A stretch of 64,000 nt of DNA, taken from Spartinivicinus poritis (GTDB lineage Bacteria > Pseudomonadota > Gammaproteobacteria > Pseudomonadales > Zooshikellaceae). The DNA lies in contig NZ_JAPMOU010000001.1 in the NCBI RefSeq assembly GCF_028858535.1, positions 248,001 through 312,000 of the forward strand, given 5' to 3'. Under the pieces are notes generated by a model. That model saw only the letters and a list, made by a program, of their open reading frames with translations, searched no databases and was not told the origin of the DNA. Below, in pieces: positions 17,960 to 27,657 of the stretch (position 1 is its first letter; each line of letters begins with the position of its first letter). Position numbers and translations under genes: made by a program.

Positions 17960-19279
17960 ATGCATATTTTCAAACGCACCACGCTTTGTACCGCTATCGT
18001 AGCCGCTTCTTCGTTTAATATAGTAACCCATGCAGATGAAGGTTTTATTGAAGGTAGCTCGTTAGATGGAATGTTAAGAAATGTTTATTTCAACCGGGAT
18101 GGCCGCCACGGCTCCGACTATGACAATAGAGAATGGATACAAGGTCTCCAACTCAATTATACATCAGGTTATTTTGCAGACATCATAGGGTTTGATGCTT
18201 CTTATTATGGTGCTTGGGATTTAGACTCTCCAGGTAATAATTTTACTCATTTACCGGCAGATGGAAGAAACCCTAAAGAAACGAACGATATCAACCTGCT
18301 AGGCCAAGCATATGTAAAAGTAAAATTAGGTGATGATGATTTAAACTTTAATTTTAAGCACGGCCGAATGCGTCGTGACACAAATCTTATTCAAGGTTCT
18401 GGTTCTCGTGCTGTACCCAGCTCCGTATATGGCACTGCAGCTGATATTAATGTTCATGGCCTGAAACTACATGGTACTTATTTAACTGAAGGCTCATGGC
18501 GTAATATGGGACACTTTGAGCACTTTGGTGATAGTGTTGAAGAAGTTAACTATATTCAAAGCTATGGCTTAGCTTATGAGTTTGATAATGGATTAGGCTT
18601 TGAGTATGACTGGGGAGAGTCAAACAGCTTTTTAAAAGGACAACAGTTCAAGATTTACCACACTTTCAGCTTAGCTGATAATACTCAACTCTACCTAGAA
18701 GGTATTCATCATAGAGTCAAAGAAAATGGTGATGCTTTTATTCGAAGTAAAATAAATAAAGACAGAACCGCAGCCCAAGCAGCTAGTTTTGACGGTTATG
18801 ACTCCCAAAACACCCAGCTCCTAGCAGAACTCACCGTAGATGAGTTAACACTAAAAACAGCTTACCATCAAACTAAAGGTGCAGATTTTGAGTATGATTG
18901 GGCAGCTTCCCCCTCAGGTTTTGGAGGGTTTAACTCCATGGTTCCCTACTGGTCAGACTTTATTTGTAAAGACCAAAAGGCAATAATGGTTGGCTTTGAG
19001 TATGACTTTGCCGGAGTTGGGATACCTGGACTCACCTTAGCAGCAGGCTATAGAAAAGGCTTTGATGGCGATAAGAATAACACTGGTATTGAGACTACAA
19101 GCCGTGGCAACAAGGAGTGGGGCCGGGATACAACCATCGCATATGCGTTTCAGACAGCAGCACTTAAAGGCTTAAAGCTCAAGTGGACCAACTATACCCA
19201 TAGAGAAGAATCAAACCTAAAAAATGAAGATATAGACAATAACCAAATTTACATTGACTATACCTTCAACATTTTCTAG
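17960..19279 (+). CDS. OprD-family outer-membrane porin
   Basis: This is a 439-aa outer-membrane channel. A signal peptide (MHIFKRTTLCTAIVAASSFNIVTHA) is followed by the OprD hallmark near the mature N-terminus: DGMLRNVYFNRDGR and NREWIQGLQLNYTSGYF, then beta strands rich in aromatic residues up to a C-terminal YTFNIF ending in Phe, as outer-membrane barrels need. Family members take up basic amino acids, peptides or aromatic and dicarboxylic acids; the substrate here is not predictable. It is monocistronic, with a terminator after it. Confidence 0.9.
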   Translation: MHIFKRTTLCTAIVAASSFNIVTHADEGFIEGSSLDGMLRNVYFNRDGRHGSDYDNREWIQGLQLNYTSGYFADIIGFDASYYGAWDLDSPGNNFTHLPADGRNPKETNDINLLGQAYVKVKLGDDDLNFNFKHGRMRRDTNLIQGSGSRAVPSSVYGTAADINVHGLKLHGTYLTEGSWRNMGHFEHFGDSVEEVNYIQSYGLAYEFDNGLGFEYDWGESNSFLKGQQFKIYHTFSLADNTQLYLEGIHHRVKENGDAFIRSKINKDRTAAQAASFDGYDSQNTQLLAELTVDELTLKTAYHQTKGADFEYDWAASPSGFGGFNSMVPYWSDFICKDQKAIMVGFEYDFAGVGIPGLTLAAGYRKGFDGDKNNTGIETTSRGNKEWGRDTTIAYAFQTAALKGLKLKWTNYTHREESNLKNEDIDNNQIYIDYTFNIF

Positions 19280-19342
19280 TGATTACTCCTAATCATTAAA
19301 CACGACTAGACGTGTACATATCTAGTGACCTACTATTCCTTT

Positions 19343-19370
19343 AGCCTGTCATTGTTGACAGGCTTTTTTA
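19343..19370 (+). terminator. Rho-independent terminator after porin gene
   Basis: AGCCTGTCA and TGACAGGCT form a perfect 9-bp stem with a 4-nt loop followed by TTTTT, 64 bases after the porin stop codon. Confidence 0.9.
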
Positions 19371-19391
19371 TTTACAACACTTGCCGCTAAC

Positions 19392-19407
19392 TGTGAAAGA
19401 AATCACG
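19392..19407. promoter_or_regulatory. CRP-like binding site
   Basis: TGTGA-AAGAAA-TCACG matches the CRP/Vfr consensus TGTGA-N6-TCACA at nine of ten core positions. TACAAT at 19428-19433 could be a -10, which would place this site near -40, the class II position, for the PrcB-domain gene at 19527. Confidence 0.4.
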
Positions 19408-19526
19408 TTATTTTTAGTCCTTGCTAATACAATAATTGCCGTTTAAATGGAATTATGCCCTTCGTATTGGGTATTTTATAGTCAAAGCGAATAATACAAA
19501 TAGCAACTAAACAAGGACTGTTAACC

Positions 19527-20015
19527 ATGCGCAATCATTTCATCAATACACTTGCAGCTATTTCATTACTATCTGCCAATATCGCCATGGCAGATTATAG
19601 TTTGGCTGATCCGATATCAGAGCCACTACCCTATTCAGTCATTGACCAAGGTGTTTACAGTGTTGAAGAATCTAAAAAGCTCGAAGTGATTACTGATCAA
19701 GGTACTTTAGCAGCCCGCTATTATGCAGAAAATCCAAGTGGCGGTACAGGGTTACCCATTATTGATTTTAATAAGTATTTAGTGCTGGGTATTTATATGG
19801 GAACTCAGCCTAGTGGTGGTTTTATGATTGAAGTGGTGGATGTACGGGAAAAAGACAATAAAGTCATTGCAACAGTCAATTCAATCGAGCCTGGACAGCG
19901 CTGCGCTGTGATTACATCACTCACGTCACCCTATCAGTTAGTACAAATAAAAATTCCTCACGCTCCAATGCAAGTGGTATTTAAAGAAACCAATCAAATA
20001 ATAGAGTGTGAATAA
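19527..20015 (+). CDS. Secreted PrcB-domain protein
   Basis: The 162-aa protein has a signal peptide (MRNHFINTLAAISLLSANIAMA) and a C-terminal PrcB-like domain, recognised from FNKYLVLGIYMGTQPSGGFMIEVVDV followed by PGQRCAVITSLTSPYQLVQI. PrcB-like domains are named after a subunit of a treponemal protease complex and in other bacteria occur in small exported proteins of unclear role. It is monocistronic, preceded by a CRP-like site and followed by a family A repeat. Confidence 0.65.
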   Translation: MRNHFINTLAAISLLSANIAMADYSLADPISEPLPYSVIDQGVYSVEESKKLEVITDQGTLAARYYAENPSGGTGLPIIDFNKYLVLGIYMGTQPSGGFMIEVVDVREKDNKVIATVNSIEPGQRCAVITSLTSPYQLVQIKIPHAPMQVVFKETNQIIECE

Positions 20016-20093
20016 ATAGGTTTTTCTTTCCAGAGAAGGTGTACCAAAAAGGAAAATTAGAACGATGGCCGCTCCAACTTTCTCTTTTGAGGC

Positions 20094-20243
20094 TGTCGCA
20101 AAAGCTGGAAAATATCGCGTGATAGGGTGTTCTGGAACAGCTGTTAGGAACAGCAAAAACTATAAAGGCCAGGAATGGCCTTGTAGAGCGATGGAAGAAT
20201 ACCCTGTTATTTCATATTTACTCTCTAATACCCTTTTGCAACA
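20094..20243. repeat. Interspersed palindromic repeat, family A, copy 3
   Basis: This is the most complete copy, 150 bp, with terminal inverted repeats TGTCGCAAAAG at the left and CTTTTGCAACA at the right (one mismatch). Inside are GATAGGGTGTTCTG matched against AGAATACCCTGTT, the motif ACAGCTGTTAGGAACAGC and the central AAAGGCC/GGCCTT hairpin. It lies between the PrcB-domain gene and the globin gene. No target-site duplication is obvious. Confidence 0.78.
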
Positions 20244-20414
20244 CTCTCTTTCAAAGAGGGGAATCAATTTTTGCTAAGACCTCAAAATGTATAGTGGAAA
20301 GAAGCCCCTTATTAATACAACATCCATTGATTTGACACAAAAATATCACTTTACTCAAATGCTATACTTATAAGAGGATCGGGGCATTACACTCACAACC
20401 AAGTCAAAAACACG

Positions 20415-20840
20415 ATGAGCGACTTTGAAAATATATTTGATGCTAGTTATGAGCGAGTGTTAGGCAAAGAAATTAATGCCAGATCATTTTTTGATGCCTT
20501 TTATCTTAATTTTACTAGTAAATCAGATGCAATTGCCCGTGCTTTTGCTAATACCGATATGAGCAAGCAAAAACGGCTTTTAGAAAAGTCTTTTTATAAA
20601 CTGCTTACTTTTTATGCAACCAATAATGCTACAGATTATTTAGAAAAAATTGCTATTCAGCATAACCGCCTTCACCTTAATATATTGCCTGAATGGTACG
20701 ATATCTGGCTAGAAGCGCTTATAGAAACCGTTGCCCAGTATGATGATGAATTTTCAGATAATATAGAGCTTGCCTGGCGACTGGTTTTAGCGAGTGGAAT
20801 CACTTATATGAAGTTTAAACATAATCATGTTGAGGAGTAA
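20415..20840 (+). CDS. Single-domain globin
   Basis: The 141-aa all-helical protein resembles bacterial globins of the globin-sensor/protoglobin type. His83 in IAIQHNRLHLNILPEWYDIW is the likely proximal haem ligand, followed by the typical PEWYDIWLEALIETV F-G-H region. There is no output domain attached, unlike globin-coupled kinases or cyclases. It could bind O2 or NO, but the role is unknown. It stands alone just upstream of the LonB gene, separated by 111 bases. Confidence 0.7.
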   Translation: MSDFENIFDASYERVLGKEINARSFFDAFYLNFTSKSDAIARAFANTDMSKQKRLLEKSFYKLLTFYATNNATDYLEKIAIQHNRLHLNILPEWYDIWLEALIETVAQYDDEFSDNIELAWRLVLASGITYMKFKHNHVEE

Positions 20841-20951
20841 CTGCCTATCTTTTCAGCTAAGTCAGATCAATAACAGTACAATGTGCAGCCCTTCCCTCAG
20901 CCTTTGATACTTTGAAGCTAAACTGATAAGAAAGTATGGCTGGGTCACTCT

Positions 20952-23342
20952 ATGAAACAACAAACAGATAAGTTAAAGCTCAGTGTTGAACGGCTGAAGA
21001 CCACCATTTCTCACAACGACTTTCCGTTTGCCACCACAGACAAACTAAAACCCTACTACGGCATTTTAGGCCAGGATAGAGCTGTTACAGCCTTGCAGTT
21101 CGGAGTTGCTATGCAGCAAAGTGGCTACCATATGTATGTGATGGGAAGACCCGGTAGCGGTCGCAACTCTTATGTAAAAGCTTTTCTTGATAAAGAAGCC
21201 AAGCGACAAACAACCCCAAACGACTATTTATATGTCAATAACTATAGGCTCACTAGAGAACCTATCGTTTTAGCTTTGCCTGCTGGGATGGCTAATATTT
21301 TTAGAGATGATTTTGAGCAGCTATTAGATAATTTGCTAGCCACATTCCCCGCAGCCTTTGAACACCCTAGTTATCAACAGCAAAAAGCCAGAGTTGAACA
21401 AGAATTTAATCAACAATATGACCGCGCTATCGATACCGTTGAAAAAGCAGCTTTAAAACACAGTATTGCACTATTCAAAGATACCAACACCATCAGCTTT
21501 ACTCCTGTGAAAGGGGGCAAAATGATGGATGAAGCAGAGTTTGCCAGCTTACCAGATACCGAACGGGAAGCCTTTCATCAACATATCTCTCACCTGGAAA
21601 TATTGCTCAATGAAGCCTTGGTAGGACTCCCTCAATGGAAGCGGGAGTCATCAGACAAAATGCGCAAACTCAACCGGCAAACCATTAATCGGGCGATTGC
21701 TCCACTATTTCGCCCCTTACATGATAAATATAAAGAAATGGCAAAAATCCAAGACTTTCTTCAAGCCACTAAAGAGCAGCTACACAAGACAGTTATTGAG
21801 CTATTAGTAGAAGAAAGTGAAGAAGCACGAGAAGATGCGGAAAAAAAAGAAGCGTTAACTAACGAATTTGCCCCTAATTTAGTTGTAGCACGAGATAAAA
21901 CAGCAGGCGCTCCCGTCACTCATGAGTCACACCCGAGTTATCGAAACTTATTTGGCCGTGTCGAATACAGCAGTGATTTAGGTACGTTAGTCACTAATTT
22001 TCGCCATATTTGCCCTGGCTCGCTACATCAGGCCAATGGCGGTTACTTGATTATTGATGCAGATAAATTATTAACCGAGCCCCATGTATGGGATGCCTTA
22101 AAAAGAGCGTTAAAAGAAGAGGAAATACGGCTTGAATCGCTTGTATCTGAGCTGGGGTTAGTCAATACGATAAGCCTGAACCCTCAACCCATTCCTTTGA
22201 AAGTAAAAATAGTACTGATTGGCGACCGGGAAACCTATCATCTGCTCCAAGCCTACGACAGCGACTTTCACAAACTGTTTAAAGTGACTGTCGATTTTGA
22301 CGATGAAATTCTGCTTAATGAAGAAACCAAAGATGGCTTTGCCCGACTTATGCAAACTTATGTCGAAAAAAACCAGTTTAAACCACTCACTTCTGCAGCC
22401 GTAGCACGACTAATGGAACATAGTTTGCGGCTAGCGGAAAATAAGTCCAAATTATCTGCCTCATTCAGGGATATGTTTGACTTAGTCAGTGAAGCCAATT
22501 GCTTAAGACGTATGGCCAGAGATAAGTTAATCGAAGTAGAGCATATTGAACGAGCTCTGCATGGCCAAGAGTGGCGCACTAATCGCTTGTCTAGCGAGAT
22601 TATGGATGACATGCTAGACAATACTATTTTAATTGATACCCAAGGAGAATATGTTGGAAAAATAAATGGGCTAACGGTACTGGATTTAGGCAACAACTGT
22701 ATTGGAACACCATCAAGAATTTCTGCAACCGTTTTTCCAGGCACGGCAGGCATTGTTGATATTGAACGAGAAGCAGAGCTAGGGCAAGCCATTCACTCCA
22801 AAGGTGTAATGATTTTATCAGGTTATTTAGGTCAAAAATATGCGCAAGATTTTCCACTTAATTTGACCGCCAATATTGCCCTTGAACAATCCTACGGCAA
22901 GGTAGATGGCGATAGCGCCTCACTGGCTGAGCTGTGCTGTTTGATTTCAGCCATCACTCAAATCCCTCTTTCCCAAAGCCTCGCTTTAACTGGTTCAATT
23001 AATCAATATGGTGAAGTACAAGCTGTTGGGGGAATTAATGAAAAAATAGAAGGCTTCTTCAAATTGTGTGAAAAACGAGGCCTCACAGGTAATCAAGGTG
23101 TAATTATTCCAGCCGCTAATGTAAAAAATCTAATGCTTAATCAACCAGTGGTAGAGGCAGTTACCGCTGATAAATTTGCTATTTATGCCATTAACAAAGT
23201 GGATCAAGCATTAGAATTGCTCACTCACCGTCCAGTAGGTGAACTTGATGAAAGCCATCAATACCCTGCTAACTCAATTAACGGAATTGCCATTACTAAA
23301 TTAAAAAAATTAGCTGAGTTGGCGAATAATCATCACCATTAA
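20952..23342 (+). CDS. LonB-type ATP-dependent protease (AAA_32 / Lon C-terminal domain)
   Basis: This soluble 796-aa protein belongs to the COG1067 group of Lon-like proteases. The N-terminal ATPase part has a Walker A-like GRPGSGRNS (residues 65-73) with Arg in place of the usual Lys, as seen in this family. Helical insertions follow, then the S16 protease domain with the Ser-Lys dyad Ser655 (DGDSAS) and Lys698 (GINEKIEGF). It lacks the N-terminal substrate domain of LonA. It probably degrades damaged or regulatory proteins; the specific substrate is unknown. It is convergent with the phosphorylase gene, with no clear terminator between them. Confidence 0.88.
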   Translation: MKQQTDKLKLSVERLKTTISHNDFPFATTDKLKPYYGILGQDRAVTALQFGVAMQQSGYHMYVMGRPGSGRNSYVKAFLDKEAKRQTTPNDYLYVNNYRLTREPIVLALPAGMANIFRDDFEQLLDNLLATFPAAFEHPSYQQQKARVEQEFNQQYDRAIDTVEKAALKHSIALFKDTNTISFTPVKGGKMMDEAEFASLPDTEREAFHQHISHLEILLNEALVGLPQWKRESSDKMRKLNRQTINRAIAPLFRPLHDKYKEMAKIQDFLQATKEQLHKTVIELLVEESEEAREDAEKKEALTNEFAPNLVVARDKTAGAPVTHESHPSYRNLFGRVEYSSDLGTLVTNFRHICPGSLHQANGGYLIIDADKLLTEPHVWDALKRALKEEEIRLESLVSELGLVNTISLNPQPIPLKVKIVLIGDRETYHLLQAYDSDFHKLFKVTVDFDDEILLNEETKDGFARLMQTYVEKNQFKPLTSAAVARLMEHSLRLAENKSKLSASFRDMFDLVSEANCLRRMARDKLIEVEHIERALHGQEWRTNRLSSEIMDDMLDNTILIDTQGEYVGKINGLTVLDLGNNCIGTPSRISATVFPGTAGIVDIEREAELGQAIHSKGVMILSGYLGQKYAQDFPLNLTANIALEQSYGKVDGDSASLAELCCLISAITQIPLSQSLALTGSINQYGEVQAVGGINEKIEGFFKLCEKRGLTGNQGVIIPAANVKNLMLNQPVVEAVTADKFAIYAINKVDQALELLTHRPVGELDESHQYPANSINGIAITKLKKLAELANNHHH

Positions 23343-23366
23343 CATTTACAATAATAACAGTAAGCG

Positions 23367-24881
23367 TTACAGCCAGGTTTCTTCGATTCTAATGGCATCA
23401 GGGTGTTGTTGTAAAAACTCTAATGCATAATTTAATTCCCCCATTGCTTCCGCATGTAAGGTAAATAACGGTTGTCCAGATACAACTTGATCACCTAATT
23501 TAACCTGCATTTCAAGCCCTGCAGTTTTTACAACAGGTGCCCCCACAAAATGGGCCAGCCTGGCAATGAAACGATTATCAATATAGGTAATAATGCCATT
23601 ATGGGAAGCCGTCACTTCATAAGTATTATTAGCGACTGGAGGCTCAGTAAAACCGCCTTGAGCTTCACAAATAGCCATAAACTTTTTCTCTGCTGCACCA
23701 GAATTCAAAATTTTCTGTGCCAGCCGATAACCTTCTCCTTCTCTCGCTTTACCGCCCACTTCTAATAATTTTCCAGCAATAGTCAATGCTCGTTGCGCAA
23801 GCTCTACTGGTGCATCAGGGTCACAACGTAATACAGCAAGCACATCTTTTGCTTCCAAAGCAGGACCAATACCAACGCCTATCGGCTGATTACCATCAGA
23901 AGTCATTGCAGTTACTTCAATTCCCAGCGCTTCACCAGTAGCAACTAATAACCGTTGTAAACGAAAAGCAGCCGCTTGATTTTTAATTTTGGCGGTGGGA
24001 CCGATAGGAATATCAATAAGTACATGGCTCGATCCAGCCGCTATTTTTTTGGCTAATACAGAAGCAACCATCTGCCCTTCACTATCAAGGTTCAAAGCTC
24101 GCTGTACTCTTAATAAAATATCATCAGCTGGGCACAAACTAACTGAGCCTCCCCAAGCCAGGCAGCCATTCTCTTGTTCTACAACTTGACGGATTTGTTG
24201 CAGGCTCAAACTAACGGGGGTCATCACCTCCATCGTGTCAACAGTACCCGCAGGTGAAGTGATTGCCCGAGAAGAGGTTTTTGGCATGGTTAAGCCAGCG
24301 GCAGCAACTATTGCTACTACTAATGGTGAGGTGCGATTACCTGGCACTCCCCCCACACAATGCTTATCCAGCACTTGCGGTATATTCCAATCGATACGTT
24401 GACCTGAATTCACCATTGCCTTGGTAATAGCAAGTACCTCAGGCGGCGACAAATGGGTACCAGAACAGGCAGCTAAATAAGTGGCCAACTGAATATCAGG
24501 ATAATGTCCCAGACAAATGTCGTGCATCACTTCAAAAACTGAATTTTCATCAAATGATTTACCAGCCAATTTGTTCTTCACACAAGTAAACGATTCTACA
24601 GGCTTAGCATGGCTACAATGCACCTGTTCACCTTCATCTGCTTTTAGTAGCTGCCAAGCTGCTTCAGACAAGCCAATTTCTTGATTAGTTAACAACTGGT
24701 TGGTAATAAATTGTATTGTGGCAATTATACTGCGATTTTCAGTCGCCACTTTGATTCGAGAATGAACTGAAAACCCTTCTGACTTACACACATGACAGTC
24801 TTGCTGTAAATAAGCAACCGGCTCTTGACGGGTATCAATGCCAATCCTACGTAATCGCAATGGTTGTTTTTCTGCTTCCAT
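23367..24881 (-). CDS. Archaeal-type thymidine/AMP phosphorylase
   Basis: This is a pyrimidine-nucleoside-phosphorylase-fold enzyme of 504 aa, longer than E. coli DeoA. An N-terminal extension of about 85 residues precedes the catalytic part. That part carries DKHCVGGVPGNRTSPLVVAI (phosphate-binding), SSRAITSPAGTVDTME and the C-terminal HxFVGAPV-type domain. The architecture matches the AMP phosphorylase/putative thymidine phosphorylase group known from archaea and some bacteria, which cleaves nucleoside monophosphates or nucleosides with phosphate. Which activity applies here cannot be decided. No R15P isomerase or RuBisCO gene is adjacent. Confidence 0.82.
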   Translation of the reverse strand: MEAEKQPLRLRRIGIDTRQEPVAYLQQDCHVCKSEGFSVHSRIKVATENRSIIATIQFITNQLLTNQEIGLSEAAWQLLKADEGEQVHCSHAKPVESFTCVKNKLAGKSFDENSVFEVMHDICLGHYPDIQLATYLAACSGTHLSPPEVLAITKAMVNSGQRIDWNIPQVLDKHCVGGVPGNRTSPLVVAIVAAAGLTMPKTSSRAITSPAGTVDTMEVMTPVSLSLQQIRQVVEQENGCLAWGGSVSLCPADDILLRVQRALNLDSEGQMVASVLAKKIAAGSSHVLIDIPIGPTAKIKNQAAAFRLQRLLVATGEALGIEVTAMTSDGNQPIGVGIGPALEAKDVLAVLRCDPDAPVELAQRALTIAGKLLEVGGKAREGEGYRLAQKILNSGAAEKKFMAICEAQGGFTEPPVANNTYEVTASHNGIITYIDNRFIARLAHFVGAPVVKTAGLEMQVKLGDQVVSGQPLFTLHAEAMGELNYALEFLQQHPDAIRIEETWL

Positions 24882-25144
24882 TATGGTCCTTCAGTAACAA
24901 AGCAATAACTAACAAAAAAGTCCAATACAACACTACTCTCGATCTACTGTTAAAGCAATTTACTGCTTGGAACAGTATAACGCATAAAAATTCTAGCTCA
25001 GATATTTCATTAGATATCAATGATACCTAATGATTGCAGCCTTATTGAGCCCAACAGAAATTTTCTATGGTCTGATGAAATATTTACAATAGTAAGTCTA
25101 AACTAATATGTAAGATGTACTCATTTATGTTGGATTGTTAATAT

Positions 25145-25600
25145 ATGCAATTTCCAAAGCTGCACGATGTATTGGATTATGTGGTTAAGACTCACTGGCA
25201 GATGAGCCAGCTGTATCAAAAACTAAGCCATAAGGCAGAACAAGAAAAAGTGAAGCTACTGCTGGATTACTTAGTGGAACACGAAAAAGCGATCAGTGAT
25301 AATTTAATAAAGATTGAAGAACATACACCAAGCCAGGTAATTAACTTATGGTATCAAGAGCTAACTAACGACCCACTGTTCAGGCAATACCATGCCAAAG
25401 ACTTTGATAAGGATATTTCCCTTAATGATGTTATTCAAATTGCACTAGAGCTGGATGACCGGCTGATTGACTTATATCAATTACTCGCCAGCCATGCAAA
25501 GTCCCATCAAGCCAAAGAAACCCTCAATAATTTACTTTATTTGGAAAAACAGCGAAAAAAGCAGTTCCTGCTAAATGCTTTACAATTAAATATAGATTAA
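25145..25600 (+). CDS. Ferritin-like four-helix protein
   Basis: The 151-aa protein is almost wholly helical. LLLDYLVEHEKAI (near residue 41) and NLLYLEKQRKKQ (near 131) look like the ExxH-bearing helix and its partner in ferritin-like or rubrerythrin-like bundles. The second metal motif is incomplete, so metal binding is uncertain. There is no signal peptide. It is a single gene between divergent and convergent neighbours. The fold assignment is an inference from sequence pattern only. Confidence 0.5.
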   Translation: MQFPKLHDVLDYVVKTHWQMSQLYQKLSHKAEQEKVKLLLDYLVEHEKAISDNLIKIEEHTPSQVINLWYQELTNDPLFRQYHAKDFDKDISLNDVIQIALELDDRLIDLYQLLASHAKSHQAKETLNNLLYLEKQRKKQFLLNALQLNID

Positions 25601-25643
25601 CTTTTCGGTTGAATATTTCATCTGGCTACAGAGAATTTATGGG

Positions 25644-26729
25644 TTAGGAAACCATCCGCACCGGTAACCGCCTAGCCCCCCAAATACCTGGACGAGGTTC
25701 AAAAAAACCCGCTAACGGTGTACCGCAACTAGCACAACAGCCTTGGTCATCCAGCCCCCAATAACCAAGTACATACCAGTTACGCTCAATCAACATTGCA
25801 CCACATTGATGGCAATAGGTACTCTCACCTTTCACATCAAATACATTACCAGTATACACATAGTGCAACCCTTCACTGATCGCAATACTTCTTGCTCTAG
25901 TCAACGTTTCGGCTGGGGTACGGGGTTTATCCAGCATTTTCCAATCTGGATGAAAGGCCGTAAAGTGAACCGGTATAAATGGCCCCAGATTTTCCATAAT
26001 CCATTCTGACATTTGATGGATTTCTGCATCACTGTCGTTTTCATCAGGAATGAGTAAATTGGTAATTTCAAACCATACATTGGTTTCATCTTTTAGGTAT
26101 TTCAGGGTATCTAATACCGCTTCTAATTGCCCACCACATATTTTTTTATAAAATCGTTCAGTAAAACCTTTTAAATCTACATTAGCAGCATCCACTCCTT
26201 GATAAAACTCAACTCGCGGCTCCTTACAGATATAACCTGCCGTTACCGCAACAGAAAAAATATCATTTTCCCTACAGGCTTGTGCAACATCCAAGGCATA
26301 CTCCATAAAAATGACAGGGTCGTTATAAGTATAAGCAATACTGCGACAGCCCAGACTTTTCGCTGCTATAATTAACTGTTCGGGTGAAGCTCTATCTGCC
26401 AGGGTATCCATTTCTCTGGATTTACTCATATCCCAATTTTGACAAAACTTACAGGCCAAATTACAGCCCGCAGTACCAAACGACAGGACCGGTGTACCTG
26501 GATGAAAGTGATTAAGCGGTTTTTTTTCGATAGGATCAACACAAAAGCCGCTGGATCGGCCATAACTGGTTAAGACAACTTGATTATCTTCACAGGCGCG
26601 AACAAAACATAACCCTCGCTGCCCTTCCCGTAACTTACAATGCCGTGGACAAACATCACATTGAATCCGACCATCTTCTAATTGATGCCAATACTTTGTG
26701 GCAACGGTATTTACACTTGCAAAAGCCAT
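25644..26729 (-). CDS. amrS: AmmeMemoRadiSam system radical SAM enzyme
   Basis: This 361-aa radical SAM protein has its 4Fe-4S cluster motif Cys89-x3-Cys93-x2-Cys96 in AGCNLACKFCQNWD. An N-terminal cysteine group (CDVCPRHCKL and GLCFVRAC, residues 24-46) and a C-terminal zinc-ribbon-like pair (CHQCG and CCASCG) frame it, as in the PflA-like AmrS family. It is divergent from the Memo and AMMECR1 homologues, the usual partners. The reaction is not settled in my knowledge; a modification or activase role is plausible. Confidence 0.9.
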   Translation of the reverse strand: MAFASVNTVATKYWHQLEDGRIQCDVCPRHCKLREGQRGLCFVRACEDNQVVLTSYGRSSGFCVDPIEKKPLNHFHPGTPVLSFGTAGCNLACKFCQNWDMSKSREMDTLADRASPEQLIIAAKSLGCRSIAYTYNDPVIFMEYALDVAQACRENDIFSVAVTAGYICKEPRVEFYQGVDAANVDLKGFTERFYKKICGGQLEAVLDTLKYLKDETNVWFEITNLLIPDENDSDAEIHQMSEWIMENLGPFIPVHFTAFHPDWKMLDKPRTPAETLTRARSIAISEGLHYVYTGNVFDVKGESTYCHQCGAMLIERNWYVLGYWGLDDQGCCASCGTPLAGFFEPRPGIWGARRLPVRMVS

Positions 26730-26877
26730 TGAGCTACCCTACCCGCCAGCAGGCTATATATACATACGATCTACTTGCGCGAACTATTTCTTCTCACCTA
26801 TGCTCCTACATATAGAGTGGTATTCATTTCAAACACGATGCTATCCATTAGAGTACACCCGAGTTAGGAGGTTCGCT

Positions 26878-27657
26878 ATGGAGATTCGCCAGCCTGCAGT
26901 TGCCGGCATGTTTTACCCAGAGTCGCCTCAAGATCTCGGTAATACAGTTAAAAGCCTACTAGCGATTGATGATCCAATTACTATGGTCCCTAAAGTATTA
27001 ATTGTGCCTCATGCAGGATACATTTATTCAGGAACCGTAGCAGCAAAGGCTTATCACCTGCTTGAGCCGTTAAAAAGCACTATTCAGCGAGTTGTAATGT
27101 TTGGCCCTTCTCATCGGGTTCCTTTTACAGGTCTAGCACTACCTGCTGCCGAAGCATTTAATACTCCACTGGGAATGATTAATATAGATAAAACAGCTAT
27201 TGAGCAAGCGGCTCAACTGGAAGACGTGCAAATTCTGGATATTGCCCACACCCATGAACATTGCTTAGAAGTACAGCTCCCTTTCCTGCAAACCATGCTA
27301 ACCAGCTTCCAGCTCATCCCTTTTGTTGTTGGTCACGCCAGTGCAGAATCTGTCGCCAATGTCATTGAGCATTTTTGGGGAGGGCCAGAGACTCTAATAG
27401 TCATTAGTTCAGACTTAAGTCATTACCACCCTTATCAAGAAGCAAAAGCCATTGATGCAGCCACAACCGAAAAAATTAAACAGCTTGATTACCATTTACA
27501 TGGTGAAGAAGCCTGTGGTTGTAAGCCAATCAATGGCATTCTATTAACAGCTAAACGCAAAGGATTAGCAGTCACAACGTTAGATACGCGTAACTCCGGC
27601 GATACTGCTGGCCCTAAAGACACTGTAGTAGGGTATGGAGCCTATGCTCTCCGCTGA
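26878..27657 (+). CDS. amrB: AmmeMemoRadiSam system protein B (Memo family)
   Basis: The 259-aa protein is a homologue of human Memo1, which has a dioxygenase-like fold. It has the conserved N-terminus RQPAVAGMFYP, PHAGYIYSG, the SSDLSHYHPY segment and the late CGCKPINGI motif with its Cys. Candidate metal ligands are the His residues in PHAGY, HTHEHCLEVQLPF and SHYHPY. I chose the ATG at 26878 after a strong TAGGAGG at 26865-26871; the frame stays open upstream. It overlaps the next gene, implying translational coupling. Confidence 0.92.
   Translation: MEIRQPAVAGMFYPESPQDLGNTVKSLLAIDDPITMVPKVLIVPHAGYIYSGTVAAKAYHLLEPLKSTIQRVVMFGPSHRVPFTGLALPAAEAFNTPLGMINIDKTAIEQAAQLEDVQILDIAHTHEHCLEVQLPFLQTMLTSFQLIPFVVGHASAESVANVIEHFWGGPETLIVISSDLSHYHPYQEAKAIDAATTEKIKQLDYHLHGEEACGCKPINGILLTAKRKGLAVTTLDTRNSGDTAGPKDTVVGYGAYALR

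Noticed and set aside
20065-20277. 70-codon open frame on the plus strand
   Set aside because: It is the translation of repeat family A copy 3, with a similar frame appearing by repeat in other copies. Not a gene.
22358-22792. 144-codon open frame antisense to the LonB-type protease
   Set aside because: It lies opposite the conserved protease coding sequence and has no start signals or family features.
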